A stretch of 64,000 nt of DNA from Haemonchus contortus (GCA_000469685.2 LS997567.1:19125204-19189203), one strand, 5' to 3'. Counted from the stretch's first letter, positions 1 to 10,022 are shown. Numbers and translations: made by a program. Notes: generated from the letters alone by a model not told the origin.

Positions 1-2552
1 TAAACCCAGCATTTTATTTCTAATAGCACTGTGAGGTATAGTCATATACATAGTTATACCCATGAACTCTAATTAATAGCTTCCTAGTGAAATCATTTTG
101 TACCTTCTCAATAGCATTAATAAGTATTTTCTTGTGTGGACTATAAATAACAGTTCCATATTCAAGGATAGGGCGGATATAAGTTTTAAACGCACGAAGA
201 AGTACTTGGACATCTTTGCTTCTAAACGCTTTATAAAAATTGAAGATCTTATTGGTAGCCTTGCTGACAATCTTGTTTATATGGTCATCAAAATTAAGGT
301 TGTGGTTAATAACAAAACCAAGATCCGTTATCTCCTTAACAGTTTCCAAAACGTTGCCCTCCATATAGTAAGAATAAGGTTTTGGCTGGGAACGGGATAG
401 AATCAGAACTTTGGTCTTTTCCTGTGAAAGTGGGAGCCCCCACTCTTTAGACCATGTACAAACTGCGTCAATAGCTGTTTGAAGACCTGCAGTATCATTG
501 GCTGAATCAATCACTTTGTAGATTTTTAGGTCATCAGCAAAAATCTTGCAACGGACCCCAGCACTGGTAATAAGCGAACTTAGCTCGTACGTATATATGT
601 TGAATAGTAAAGGAGATAAAACTCCCCCCTGTGGCACTCCACTCGTGATCTTCTGAGCCGAGGAAAAAGTGTTTCCTATGCGAACTTGGAATGTTCTATT
701 CGTGATGAATTCACGCAACCACTCAGGAAGAGCACCACGAATTCCAACACTTTCCAGCTTGAGCAGCAGTTTCCCGTGCGGTACTTTGTCGAATGCTTTC
801 ATAAAGTCAAAGTAAATAATATGGACTTCTTTCTTCCTATCCAGGCCTAATGTCCAATCATTGAGCGCCTCAAGTAATTGAGTTACCGTAGACTTGCATT
901 TAACAAAGCCATGCTGATTAGGACTGATTACATGATATTTATCCAAGTGATCCAACATTTTTTTTCCTGACTATTTTTTCAAATACTCTGGCTATTATCG
1001 AGGTGATACTTATTGGCCTGTAGTTATATACGATATCATATGGAGGCTTTTTAGGCACAGGAGTAACATAAGCGTGCTTTCACAAAAGGGGTACTTCGCC
1101 CCGAATGAGGGAGAGGTTCATTATATATCTAAGGGGACTCAAGACCACAGTCCACACCCGCTTTAGGAAGCAGAGAGGAACGCCATCAAGAGTGAGAGAG
1201 AAGGATTTTGGCCATTTTTTTATACAATCGGCCAACTCGCCTTCCTGGAACCAAAGGCAGTGAGCCATGGCAGGAAAGACGGATACTGATAAGGTAGTTC
1301 GTTCCTCCACAGTATCAGATTGACTGAATACCGACGAAAAGTGTCCCGCCAATAAATCAACCTCAGCTTGATCTGAAAAGGCTGAATTCCCTTCTAGATC
1401 TTTGAGTGCTCCTATGCCTTGACGATTATTGAGCTTCATAGAAAGCATTTTGAAGAATGCTGCTTTGTTTCCAGAGTTTATCACTTTCCTCTCAATCCTC
1501 ATATTGTACCTCTCAAGTTTCCTGATGAAGCGTTTTCTTAAACGTAAGTATTCTTCCATATCACTTTGACTTTTGGACTTTATCGCGATATCCCACGCAC
1601 GAGAACGAATTACAGAGAATCTGGTAAGATAATCAGGGAAGGGTGGCCTACCTCCAGAGTCTTCCACAACAGGAACGAAAATTTGTATGGTATGCCTGAT
1701 AACAAATACAAAAAGTTCATACATTTCATTGACATTTGCACAATTTTGAAATGACCCGTACCAGTCCACATAAGCAAGGTAATGGCAAATTTTACCATAG
1801 TCAGCAGCAGCAAACCTCCTGCGCAAAATGGTGGTTCGATTACTTTTTGGGAACCTGAGGTGGAAATTAATAACGGAGTGATCACTAGATCCAATGGGTG
1901 GACCTGTTGACACCTTTTCAATCAGGTCTTCCTTATTACAGAACAGCTAATCCAAAATATTATTCCCTCGAGTTGGGTTGGTCACCATCTGCTTCAAGCC
2001 GTAATCCTTGCAAAGCCGTAAAATGATATCTGCAAGACTACCAATACTATAAGTTGTTTTACCAGACCAGTCAATTTCCGGTAAATTAAAGTCACCTAGT
2101 GCTAGGAACGCATGAGGGCAAATAGAAAGGTCGGTTAACGCCTTGAAGAGCTGTTGAGTAAGACTATGAGAACAAGTAGGCGCCCTGTAAACGATAGCAA
2201 CTCTACATAAGACCGAAAGGACCGAAAAATCACAGCACAAAAGCTCGTAAGAATCACTTATAGTTTCTTTAAAAATTTCACGATACGAATATTTGTTTCT
2301 AATTAATAACGCGACACCTCCACCAGCCCTGCGTGGCCGATCACACCGTAAAAGGTTGTATTCATGATTCAGAATACCGAGAAATGTGGAATTTTCCAAA
2401 GACTTCTTGAGCCAGGTTTCAGTAAGGGCAATAAAATCAAAATCGTGGCGACTTCCAGTTAAAAGAAATATCAGCGAATCGCAATTCCTGGGGAGTGACC
2501 TAATATTGCTCAGTAGACACTTAAACTCACAGCCACAACACCGGGGAAACAT
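1..2552 (-). pseudogene. CR1/Jockey-type non-LTR retrotransposon ORF2 (endonuclease + reverse transcriptase), partial
   Basis: The product would nick genomic DNA and reverse-transcribe the element RNA at the nick. The N-terminal part is an exonuclease-endonuclease-phosphatase domain: LTETWL, RAGGGVALLI, LGDFNLPEIDW and SSDHSVI carry its usual catalytic positions. The reverse transcriptase follows: YFDFMKAFDKVPHGK, SGVPQGGVLSPLLF and the active-site FADDLKIY, then the thumb (YIRPILEYGTV). The start is the ATG at 2550-2552, which overlaps the ORF1 stop. The frame is open to about position 45 apart from two single-codon nonsense changes, TAG at 1944-1946 and TGA at 1078-1080. Near position 45 a frameshift moves the reading to the frame encoding IPHSAIRNKMLGL, which runs off the window. 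So this is a young, barely broken copy whose 3' end lies outside. Confidence 0.93.
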
Positions 2553-3385
2553 CAAGTGTTTAAAGGACTTATTGGTGACATACTAACATCTTCAAGTCTA
2601 CTATGATTGTTTGGAGTAACAACTGGAGAAGTATCATTACGCGTTGTACGAAATTTATCAGGCTTACCACGTGCCGCCAGTCTCAAAGCCCGAAGCTTAT
2701 CCCTTTCAGCTTTGGGAAGCGAGGCGCGAATATAGGTGCCCCTGAACGGAGACAACCTAAGAGTGGGTGCATGCTTGATAGTTTCCTCTTTGAATCTAGC
2801 GGCAGGGAGTATTGCCTTCAATAACCTAGGACGAGATTGAGAGGGCTTGCCCATACGGTAAAGGCACAATGGAACGCATTCAATATTAAGAAAATTGAAA
2901 AGTTGCCTAACACACTGAAAATCATGAATAATACGATTAGTAGCAAGCGGATCACGAGATTCAGGTATGCCAATGATCACTAGGGAACGTGAGAGTTCTT
3001 TTGATTCACAACAATCAACACTAGTTGGATTTCCATCCTTGCTAGGAAGAGATGCTTGAGTAGAGGAATTATTCGTTTCAACTAATGGTCCAGACTGTGA
3101 TTTTTGCGACAGAGAGCAGCGTAAACGAGAATTCTCATCATTAAGTGTTTGAACCTCTTCAGCTAATTCCTTATCCTCAGAAGTTAAAACATCAAGCCTC
3201 TCTTTTACGTCCAGTAGATAGTCGACGATTGTCTTCATATAGGCAGGCATCGAGTCATCAGCCATTAATTGATCAACTGCCGACGCCACAGCCTTCTCTT
3301 GTTCAGAGGCCTGCGGAGAACCCAAGTCGATGAGTCCCCTTTTCCGTCCCTTAAACTTAGAAACCACAGAGAGCAACGAACTCAT
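2552..3385 (-). CDS. CR1/Jockey-type retrotransposon ORF1 protein
   Basis: About 277 residues from the ATG at 3383-3385. An upstream in-frame ATG at 3454 adds a hydrophobic stretch and seems less likely. Seen in the protein: a lysine/arginine-rich start (KFKGRKRG), an acidic region, then a heptad-like coiled coil (VKERLDVLTSEDKELAEEV, followed by LNDENSRL), and a C-terminal region rich in basic residues and proline (RMGKPSQSRPRLLKAILP). No zinc knuckle is visible. ORF1 proteins of this clade bind RNA and trimerise through coiled coils. That role is inferred here from position and architecture. It sits directly upstream of ORF2 and shares one nucleotide with it (TGATG). Confidence 0.8.
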   Translation of the reverse strand: MSSLLSVVSKFKGRKRGLIDLGSPQASEQEKAVASAVDQLMADDSMPAYMKTIVDYLLDVKERLDVLTSEDKELAEEVQTLNDENSRLRCSLSQKSQSGPLVETNNSSTQASLPSKDGNPTSVDCCESKELSRSLVIIGIPESRDPLATNRIIHDFQCVRQLFNFLNIECVPLCLYRMGKPSQSRPRLLKAILPAARFKEETIKHAPTLRLSPFRGTYIRASLPKAERDKLRALRLAARGKPDKFRTTRNDTSPVVTPNNHSRLEDVSMSPISPLNT

Positions 3386-3747
3386 TATGACCAATCGATA
3401 AAAAAAACACCTAGTAAAGTGGCAATAAGCAAGAATAAGCACTTTCCGCCACAAGAAAGCTAGCAGCTATGTGTCAGCAAAAGGAGATCAAAAATGACCG
3501 GTCGATGACGACCGATCCATCAAAACAAGAAATCACCTTCGTTAGTGGCAATTTAGACGATTCTTAGATCCCCTGCCACTAGGGACACAGCGTTGGAGTT
3601 AATCCTTCCTATCAGCTCGAAATGTAGTGTATGAAGAACCCACAATATTGCGGTCGAGAGCCAGCATAAAGCAGTAGGGCAGTGGGGTATGTCAGAGCCA
3701 GGCGGGAACCGACCGCTCACCGCCACGCCACGAGACGAATCATCTGA
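3386..3747. other. 5' flank of the CR1-type element, unassigned
   Basis: About 360 bp between ORF1 and the dispersed repeat. The first 70 bp are probably the retrotransposon 5' UTR. The rest contains no recognisable coding sequence. A minus-strand open frame at 3553-3774 overlaps the repeat and has no recognisable domain. Confidence 0.4.
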
Positions 3748-4036
3748 CTGTCTGAGACGACGTTGGGACGCCAACTATGATTAGGTGGGTCAAGCGGGCG
3801 GGGCCACTAAAAAGCGTGTCCCCAGTCTACCGCAAAACGACTACAAGAGGCGTTTGTTCACCCGTTTGATTATACCTTACCTTTCAGCCTTATTACATTT
3901 ACTTTGCCTTTCCTTCTCGCCTTTTAAGTATTCTGTGATTGCTTATATTGTCGTATTTATATTGTTGCTTATTTATAACCTAATCAACACAAAAGATAAA
4001 CATATACAAACATAAACCACTGAACCACCTCGCACA
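3748..4036 (+). repeat. Dispersed repeat, copy A (3' end antisense to tRNA-Gly)
   Basis: Roughly 290 bp, nearly identical to 26620-26903 in the same orientation (for example the shared block around CCGCAAAACGACTACAAGAG). It starts with TGACTGTCTGAGACGACG and ends with CCTCGCACA, so it is bounded by TG...CA like an LTR. No target-site duplication was found. Its last part is AT-rich with polyadenylation-like stretches. Positions 4016-4029 are the exact reverse complement of 14 nt of the tRNA-Gly D-arm region that lies at 4049-4062. It could be an LTR, a SINE tail or a terminal piece of a larger element. Confidence 0.8.
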
Positions 4037-4043
4037 TTTTGGT

Positions 4044-4107
4044 GCATCGGTGGTTCAGTGGTAGAATGCTCGCCTGCCACGCGGGCGCCCCGGGTTCGTT
4101 TTCCGAC
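4044..4107 (+). pseudogene. tRNA-Gly(GCC) 3'-truncated copy
   Basis: The acceptor 5' strand GCATCGG, the A-box with GGTTCAGTGG, the anticodon loop with GCC, and the B-box start CGGGTTCG are all present. After the T-loop the sequence no longer pairs: the T-stem keeps about four pairs and the acceptor 3' strand (CCGATGC expected) is replaced by CCCATCA, which already belongs to the RRM retrocopy. It cannot fold into a full tRNA, so I call it a fragment and not a working gene. Confidence 0.8.
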
Positions 4108-4283
4108 CCATCAGAGAACTCACAGAATCCGAAGCCCTTCATACGACCAGTTTCCCGATCGCAGACGATTTTCACATTGGCTACTTGACCAGCTTGACTG
4201 AAATGATCACCAATTGCTTGTCCAGTGGTTTGGTAAGTTAGGTTTCCCACATAGACGGAATGAGCACCACCGCGAGATCCCAT
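4106..4283 (-). pseudogene. RRM protein retrocopy, inverted 5' half
   Basis: An intronless first half of a single-RRM protein, starting at the ATG 4281-4283. RNP2 is seen as SVYVGNL and RNP1 as KGFGFCEF, with IVCDRETGRMKG between, a spacing typical of CstF-64-like RRMs. The coding sequence stops matching after EFSD at about 4108 and runs into the tRNA-Gly fragment. Its other half is on the opposite strand at 4323-4414. The inverted 5' UTR (about 4284-4320) lies between the two. A specific orthologue cannot be named from this sequence. Confidence 0.85.
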
Positions 4284-4322
4284 TGTAGTTTGTTGAAGTA
4301 GTTTAGGCGGCTAAAAACAGTA

Positions 4323-4414
4323 GATGCTGCTGGAGCCAACAATGCCGTCAACACCCTTAACGGAGCGGATTTTGGTGGCCGGCAGCTTCGAGTAAACTAC
4401 GCCAACAAGAACTG
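4323..4414 (+). pseudogene. RRM protein retrocopy, sense 3' half
   Basis: Encodes DAAGANNAVNTLNGADFGG followed by RQLRVNYANKN and a stop, which is the last beta-strand and helix region of an RRM. It continues exactly where the inverted half at 4106-4283 leaves off; both halves contain GATG at the break. A clear poly(A) tail is not visible before the mariner begins at 4500. This layout is the signature of a 5'-inverted (twin-primed) retrocopy. Confidence 0.85.
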
Positions 4415-4499
4415 AGCATCCAAACAAAACCAGGGCTGACGACTGGATCTCCCAGCGTCAAACTCACAAGTACAGATATTAATTTTCTGAAAGAAAATA

Positions 4500-5067
4500 T
4501 TAGGTTGATGCATAATTATTGCGAATTTTTTCGCGGCTTTTTTCTCTCGATAGAATTTGAATATTGAATTAGGATTTTTTCTAGAAATGATCTACTGAGT
4601 TTCCTCAACAAGACTATGCTCAGAAAACCATCTGCATATTCGCGGAATTAGGCTTGACTACTTCGAGAAAGATTGGGAGGTGGCACAGTCATTCCGCGAT
4701 CTCAGTAACTTTTCGGCGATCGAGCAATGAGCCAGAAATGGGATCTGCCCCTTAATCTGCCATATTCACCAGCAGAAACTTTTATGGATTATCTCATCAA
4801 CCGTTCATCGAAAAAAATGGCTAGAGAATAGAAGTTACGGCGATTTGGATGACTTGATGGCTGACGTCAAGGGGTGGATCGCCCGTAAGGATTGAAACTT
4901 CTTCGCTTTTGGGATCCGATCAACTAATCAATGGGAAGCAGTGCTTGACGTAGATGGTGAGCAAGTTCCGGAGTAATAATTTGAATGTGTCTTTGCTTAG
5001 TAGTTCTATAGTTTCTTCAAGTGAAATTTGCTGGGAAAAAATCCGCAATAATTATGCATCAACCTAA
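4500..5067 (+). mobile_element. Mariner-type deletion derivative (568 bp)
   Basis: Terminal inverted repeats begin TTAGGTTGATGCATAATTAT and lie between TA dinucleotides (4498-4499 and 5068-5069). The inside keeps the transposase helix-turn-helix start (LDYFEKDWEVAQSFRDLSNF) fused to the C-terminal end (FFAFGIRSTNQWEAVLD, ending GEQVPE). The catalytic core is deleted, so it could move only with transposase from elsewhere. Confidence 0.85.
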
Positions 5068-5164
5068 TATATAGAGGGTACAGGTAAAATGCAGGGGAAA
5101 TAGATAATATCAAAATACTCATGTTTTGACCGTCAGGAAGTCATGTGTACTTTCACTAGATCAC
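5068..5164. other. Short unassigned spacer between two mariner copies
   Basis: About 100 bp with no recognised feature. The second mariner copy appears truncated here; no inverted terminus of its own is seen on this side. Confidence 0.3.
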
Positions 5165-5278
5165 CTAATGAACGATCGGCGGAAAGTTACTAAGATCGCG
5201 GAATGACTGTGCCACCTTCCAATCTTTCTCGAAGTAGTAAAGCCTAATTTCGCGAATATGCGGATGGTTTATTGAGTA

Positions 5279-5312
5279 CCAAGCGGCTACGCACGCTATC
5301 GCGTGCGCTTGG
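5279..5312. other. Terminal hairpin of the Helitron-like insertion
   Basis: On the minus strand CCAAGCG and CACGC pair with GCGTG and CGCTTGG, separated by GATA and CGTAGC. It lies one base from the insertion junction. Confidence 0.6.
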
Positions 5313-5994
5313 GGCTCCAGCCATGAGGGACGAAGCCACATAAGCTTCTGATTTTTATTATAGGCCTTTATCATCTGAGTCTCTCCCCTGACACATCTGT
5401 AGCCGCCATCACTTGTTTTGTCTCATGGGAAGCATGAAATTTTTTCGCTAGATCACGAAAATTCGGACTGACTGGCAAACAGTTCGAGGGTGCTTGATGC
5501 GTAATGAAAAGCTTGTCCGGCTCGGCTGGAGTATTAGCATGGCATACATAACACTTTATTTTGAATCATGTAATTTATCAAAGCAACACTTCTGTATACA
5601 CAATATTCTTCAGCAAGGGCGACGGGGATTAATCAAACAACAACTTTAACCTTTTCTGATCTTGATTAACAAATATTTCGGTTTGGGCTGTGTGTGGTCA
5701 TGAAGAGTATCCCTGTGAAATGGGGCTGTGTGCGGGCCGGGCTGTATGAAGAGCACTTCGATGTATTCATCAAAAACCTCTGGAGTCCATGTAGTCGATG
5801 AAACTGTGCAGTTTAGGCTGTGTGTGGCCATGAACACTATTATAGAATTTATTTCATTAGTTCCGAAGTTAATATAGTGCATTTGCTCTCGTGTAGAAGG
5901 GACTACTGTGTGTAGAAACATGGATACTAAATTTTAGAAAATTTTTAGCCTAATTTTTGAAAGAGTTCAGTGGTATCTCCTAGTTGTACACCTA
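5313..5994. other. Interior of the Helitron-like insertion, no recognised gene
   Basis: A GGCTGTGTG-containing motif is repeated three times between 5680 and 5835. Open frames here are short and match nothing I recognise. Confidence 0.3.
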
Positions 5995-6520
5995 CAGTAG
6001 CGCTCAAAAGTCTTCGGTGAAATGGTCCTTCGGCGGTACTTTTCAGTCGTAACTCCTTTCCTACTGGATCTAACCATGCGAAATTTCTATATGTGGAGCG
6101 TGTATGTACTGTGAATATTTACCACTACTAACCTGCAATCTAACCATGTTCCAGATATTCCAAAGGGCTCGAACTCAAAATCGACCGAAAATACAGATGA
6201 TGGCCCTTCTAGAATCTCTTTCCTTTCTGTCATGTCTAAAATGTACCAGGGGTAATGCCGAACACAACAGATGAGAAAAATGCACATAAGGTGTAAATAA
6301 GTGGAGACGTTAACAACTTTACTTTTAGCCAAATCTGCTACCGCAACAAACACCTTGCTCTACCTGTGAATATTGCAGCTTTGCAGTCAAATAGTGTTGG
6401 GTAGGGTGAAATATGCTCTAGTTAAACATATCCAAATTTCGAGCGATTTGGTTTACTAAGAGAAAAGTTATGAACGAAAAAGCGTCAAAGCATTTCACCG
6501 AAGACTTTTGAGCGCTACTG
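5995..6520. mobile_element. Tc1-type MITE, copy 1 (526 bp)
   Basis: Terminal inverted repeats start CAGTAGCGCTCAAAAGTCTT and are bracketed by TA (5993-5994, 6521-6522). There is no transposase. A relative with the same ends is at 30799-31305. Confidence 0.85.
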
Positions 6521-6566
6521 TATGTGGTATGTGAAGGGCACATGCATAAATTTTTGATCTCAGCCA

Positions 6567-7460
6567 CGCCGCCCCTTTTTGCAAATTTCACCCACTTCAG
6601 ACTTCGTCACATTACTTTTACTACCTCCAGACACCTCTTGCGCTCTAGAACGCGTCTTAAGAGACTTAATAACCTTGATGTAAGCCGCGCCCACTTCAGC
6701 GCCAACCCGCCCACTTGAGGGACCTGAATACTTCTGTTCTACTACATCTTACCACTTTCTTCCCGCGTCCCGCAACGTTTCTAAATAGAGTTATACATTT
6801 TTGATCTAGGCTCCGCCCACTTTAGTGTCATCCCCGCCCATTTCTAGGATTCGACCACATTTGTTCCATTACCTCTAACCACGCTTTTCCCGCTTTCTAG
6901 AACGTTTCTGAATAGAGTTATAAGCTTTTTGATCCAAGAACCGCCCACTTTGGTGCCAACCCCGCCCACTTCTAGGACTTGGCCAGATTTCTTCCTTTGC
7001 ATCTTAACACCTTTTCGCCGCATCCCAGAACGTTTCTGAATAGAGTTATAAGCTTTTTGATCTAAGAACCGCCCACTTTGGTGCCAACCCCGCCCACTTC
7101 AAGGATTTGACCACATTTGTTCCATTACCTCTGACCACTTTTTCCCGCAGTCTAGAACGTATCTGAACAGAGTTATGGAATTCCGATCTAAGCCCCGCCC
7201 ATTTTGGTGCCAACCACGCCCACTTCTGGGACTTGACCACACTTGTCCTACACCGTAACACCTTTTTGCCGCATCCCAGAACGTTTCTGAAAGGATTTAT
7301 AAATTTTTGATCTAAGCCCCGCCCACTTTAGTGGCAGCTCCGCCCACTACTGGAATTTGACCACATTTGTCACATTACCTCTAACCACTTTTTCCCCGCC
7401 TTCTAGAACTCTTCCGAACGAAGTTACACTCATTTTTGAAAATTAGCTTTGATCTCAACG
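6567..7460 (+). repeat. Tandem array, about 127-bp unit, seven degenerate copies
   Basis: The phase-defining CGCCCAC occurs at 6688, 6814, 6942, 7070, 7196 and 7320, with a weaker copy at 6567. Each unit holds two CGCCCAC boxes about 20 bp apart and a stretch like AGAACGTTTCTGAATAGAG. A single unit of the same sequence, inverted, occurs at 59465-59600 in the related element. Confidence 0.85.
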
Positions 7461-7922
7461 CTTGCCCCGTCCATCGTGGGCGGGGTTTCGCTAAGCTTAC
7501 GCATGCCCAGCACTCATAGGCCTTGCTCACTCTTTTTATTTTTTTCCTGGCCTCGACGCCTTCGTTGAATCGAGTTATGAAGCTGTGGAAAGTACCGCCC
7601 ACTGCGAGAACGCTCCGTCCACCGCCGATGAGTTTCCTTTATTGAAATTGTTCACCCATCCCCACCTTTACGCAATTTTTCCCGGCGTCTGGACTGTTAT
7701 GAGACCGAATAAGACGAATTCGTCCATGACCCCGCCCAATTTCGGCGCATGCCCTGCCCCTTGGGGCGGAGCTCTGCTAGGCTCACATGTGCTCTGTTGC
7801 ACTTACCCTATGCTCAACCCACTCTAAACTTGACCCGACTTCTCCAGGTGCTTCTTCAGGTTATATCGAATTTCCGTACAAACAAACAGACAGACAGACG
7901 CTAGCGCTTTATATATAGTAAG
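7461..7922. other. 5' portion of the Helitron-like insertion, no gene
   Basis: GC-rich sequence continuing from the tandem array to the GTCTGTCTGTCTG-type terminus. Several scattered CGCCC boxes are seen, but no coding sequence is recognised. Confidence 0.35.
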
Positions 7923-8046
7923 GATACTCTTGTAGAGGAAATCAAGTAGATCATTTTTAGAGAAAAAGCCCGATTTCAATCTTCAAATTCTATCGAGAGA
8001 AAAAAAGCCGCGAAAAAATCCGCAATAATTAGGCATCAACCTAATA

Positions 8047-8312
8047 TTATCGACTTGGCAAACTCAAAGCTAAGAGGCGAACAACAACGTCCTCAAATTT
8101 TCGTAGGGTTAGACCATTACCATGAACTAATAGTGAGCCAGGACTCCACGGCGAGAATGCCCTCAGGCCTTCACATTGCAAAGACAATATTTGGGCCTAC
8201 CTTATACGGTAAAGGGTTACTTAAAGAGGAATCCACTAAACCCAAAATATGTTATGAGATGACTGCAATTACGGACATCTGTAATCTCTCCCTCTGTCAA
8301 GCAATAACGGCA
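8047..8312 (+). pseudogene. Pao-type LTR retrotransposon protease-region fragment
   Basis: The open frame encodes VGLDHYHELIVS and then PSGLHIAKTIFGPTLYGKG, a pattern typical of the retropepsin (DUF1758-like) region of Bel/Pao polyproteins. The frame is cut on the left by the mariner terminus at 8044 and ends at a stop after about 86 codons. No integrase or reverse transcriptase is recognisable next to it, so it is an isolated relic. Confidence 0.65.
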
Positions 8313-9044
8313 TAACAGAAGCAACTAGTAAAAGTTCACCAAGTAGGAGGAATGCAGGCTAAATTTTTACTGAATCTTATGGAAGTTTTGTGAAAAAAAG
8401 ACCGAAAACTCTAGGGCCTCATCACGAACTAGAGATCGGTATCCATCTCGCTCACGCTACATAGAACAGTTTTTAGGAAGTCCAACATGTACCAATGTAA
8501 TGTCTGAGAGCAAATTAAATCACCGAAATCCAATGTATGACCCGAGTAAAAGAGCAAAGGAACTTTAGGGCAACGACTTTACTCTTATCGTTCGTCTGAA
8601 CGCAGGAACCCACCTAGGAAGCCCAACAATTGTTCTATTCATCATGACCATAAAGTGCTCAATTCCGGGTATCTTAACACCACAACTAAAGAAAATTGTA
8701 GCCATCCTGGCCCATTTAGCCTTCGCACGGGCGCTAACAAGAGGGTACTAACACTTGCACACACATCTCATTAATAATCGTATTTATGATATATCAGTTG
8801 AGAAAACAAAGCCAAAAATTAAACCTAATGCTACTTATTAACGTTAATCTGTTAGGTTAGCCCACTACGGCAACGATTTACAATGTTGTGTGGTGAAGAA
8901 GGGATCAAAAGCTGTTTAACCCCCGCCATCCATATTTTCGCTTCACACGGAGTTTACAGCAATTCTGATAAAGCAATTCGAATACCCAAAAATACCAGCT
9001 AGTTACTCTTGCGGCACCCCCGAGCCAGCTCCTTAGGTTCGTAA
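8313..9044. other. Unassigned, possibly decayed Pao sequence
   Basis: No open frame or structural RNA is recognised. It directly continues the Pao fragment and ends at the piggyBac target site. Confidence 0.3.
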
Positions 9045-9048
9045 TTAA

Positions 9049-10018
9049 CACGTTGACGACAACGCGGGACACATATGTCCCGCGTTTTGCAGGCCACGTG
9101 GGACAGCGCGGGACAGATGTGTCCCGCGCTCATTTCCCAACTTTTTTAAGCGCATGCGTGATTTATTAAAATGTTTTTTGTATTGGTCCATTACATGATC
9201 CGACATGCTCCATCTTTGCACAGGTTTTCTGAGCCTCACAGAATTTTGGGCCTACTTTAAACTTCGACATTATATTGAGATCAACAAAAACAAGTAAAAT
9301 AAAAACATTGGAAGCAGGCTATTGATTGTAAGTTGGTAGCAGTTGAATAAATGTTTTCTCCTTTCATCAGCGCTCATTCTCATTGAAATTCTTCATTTTG
9401 TCGAATTCCGTAGCTATTGGTTTCTCTAACGATGAGGCCAAAATCTCTCTATTCAGAAACAGTTCGTAGAAGTCTGTTGGTTCCAGTCAGGCGTGAACAA
9501 CATCATGTAAGCCGGAGACACCACTAGAAGTCCAAGCATCGTGCGGCGAAACATTGCTTAACCACCATGCTTTCACTATCGGATTGTTCTTCTTCTAATT
9601 TAGATTCCATATCTTCTTCCACATCATCTACTTCTTCTTCAGTAGCTCCTTGCTCTCCGTCGTCCAAATTCGCACATTCTCCGGTAATCTCGATCTCCTC
9701 ACTACGCACTGTGCTGTTAGAAGATGGTCGAGTTGTATAGTATCGTATAAGTATTCTTCTATTCCAGCCGTTTGTATGTCCGTATATACATTTGTTAGAG
9801 CGAAATATTTATTATGCAGAAGATTTTTGCGTGCTTTTCATTTTGTTAATCAACTTACTAGGTAGCGATAAGTAGCTGAAAGTAGGTTTTACACTCAAGC
9901 TTCAAAAAGCGCGCCCCAAGGGACAGCGTGGGACATGTGTCCCGCGGTCGAAGCTGCCGCAAAATTGCGTCTGTCCCACGCGGCCAAAAATGTCCAAACG
10001 TGCGTTGTCGTCAACGTG
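9049..10018 (-). mobile_element. piggyBac-type non-autonomous element (970 bp)
   Basis: Terminal inverted repeats begin CACGTTGACGACAACGC and are flanked on both sides by TTAA (9045-9048 and 10019-10022), the piggyBac target. Subterminal GGGACA...TGTCCC palindromes occur at both ends. On the minus strand at 9524-9709 is an acidic open frame (EEEVDDVEEDMESKLEEEQ), matching the acidic transposase N-terminus, followed by decayed sequence that in other frames resembles the start of the transposase at 61.2 kb. The catalytic part is deleted. Confidence 0.85.
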
Positions 10019-10022
10019 TTAA

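Larger units (their letters stand above)
5278..7922 (-). mobile_element. Helitron-like insertion (putative)
   Basis: The boundaries are set by the mariner that it splits. On the minus strand it starts with a TATATATAAAGCG-type segment followed by GTCTGTCTGTCTGTTTGT, and it ends just after a strong hairpin (5279-5312) next to the junction. There are no terminal inverted repeats. A terminal hairpin and lack of inverted repeats suit a Helitron, but the canonical CTRR end is not clear and no Rep/helicase is encoded. A second copy of the same family starts near 57850. It contains a Tc1-type MITE and a GC-rich tandem array. Confidence 0.5.
5165..8044 (-). mobile_element. Mariner relic, same family, split by a 2.6-kb insertion
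   Basis: Read on the minus strand, the terminus at 8044 matches that at 4500 and continues for about 115 bp to 7923. It resumes at 5277 (AAACCATCCGCATATTCGCG) and encodes IREIRLYYFEKDWKVAQSF, the transposase helix-turn-helix region, before being truncated near 5165. Removing 5278-7922 restores an uninterrupted match to the 4500-5067 copy. A TA (8045-8046) follows the intact end. Confidence 0.8.

Noticed and set aside
4044..4107. Functional tRNA-Gly gene
   Set aside because: The T-stem and acceptor 3' strand are lost; the sequence is replaced by the RRM retrocopy.
6524..7261. Open frames inside the 127-bp array
   Set aside because: They repeat with the array and are interrupted in different units.
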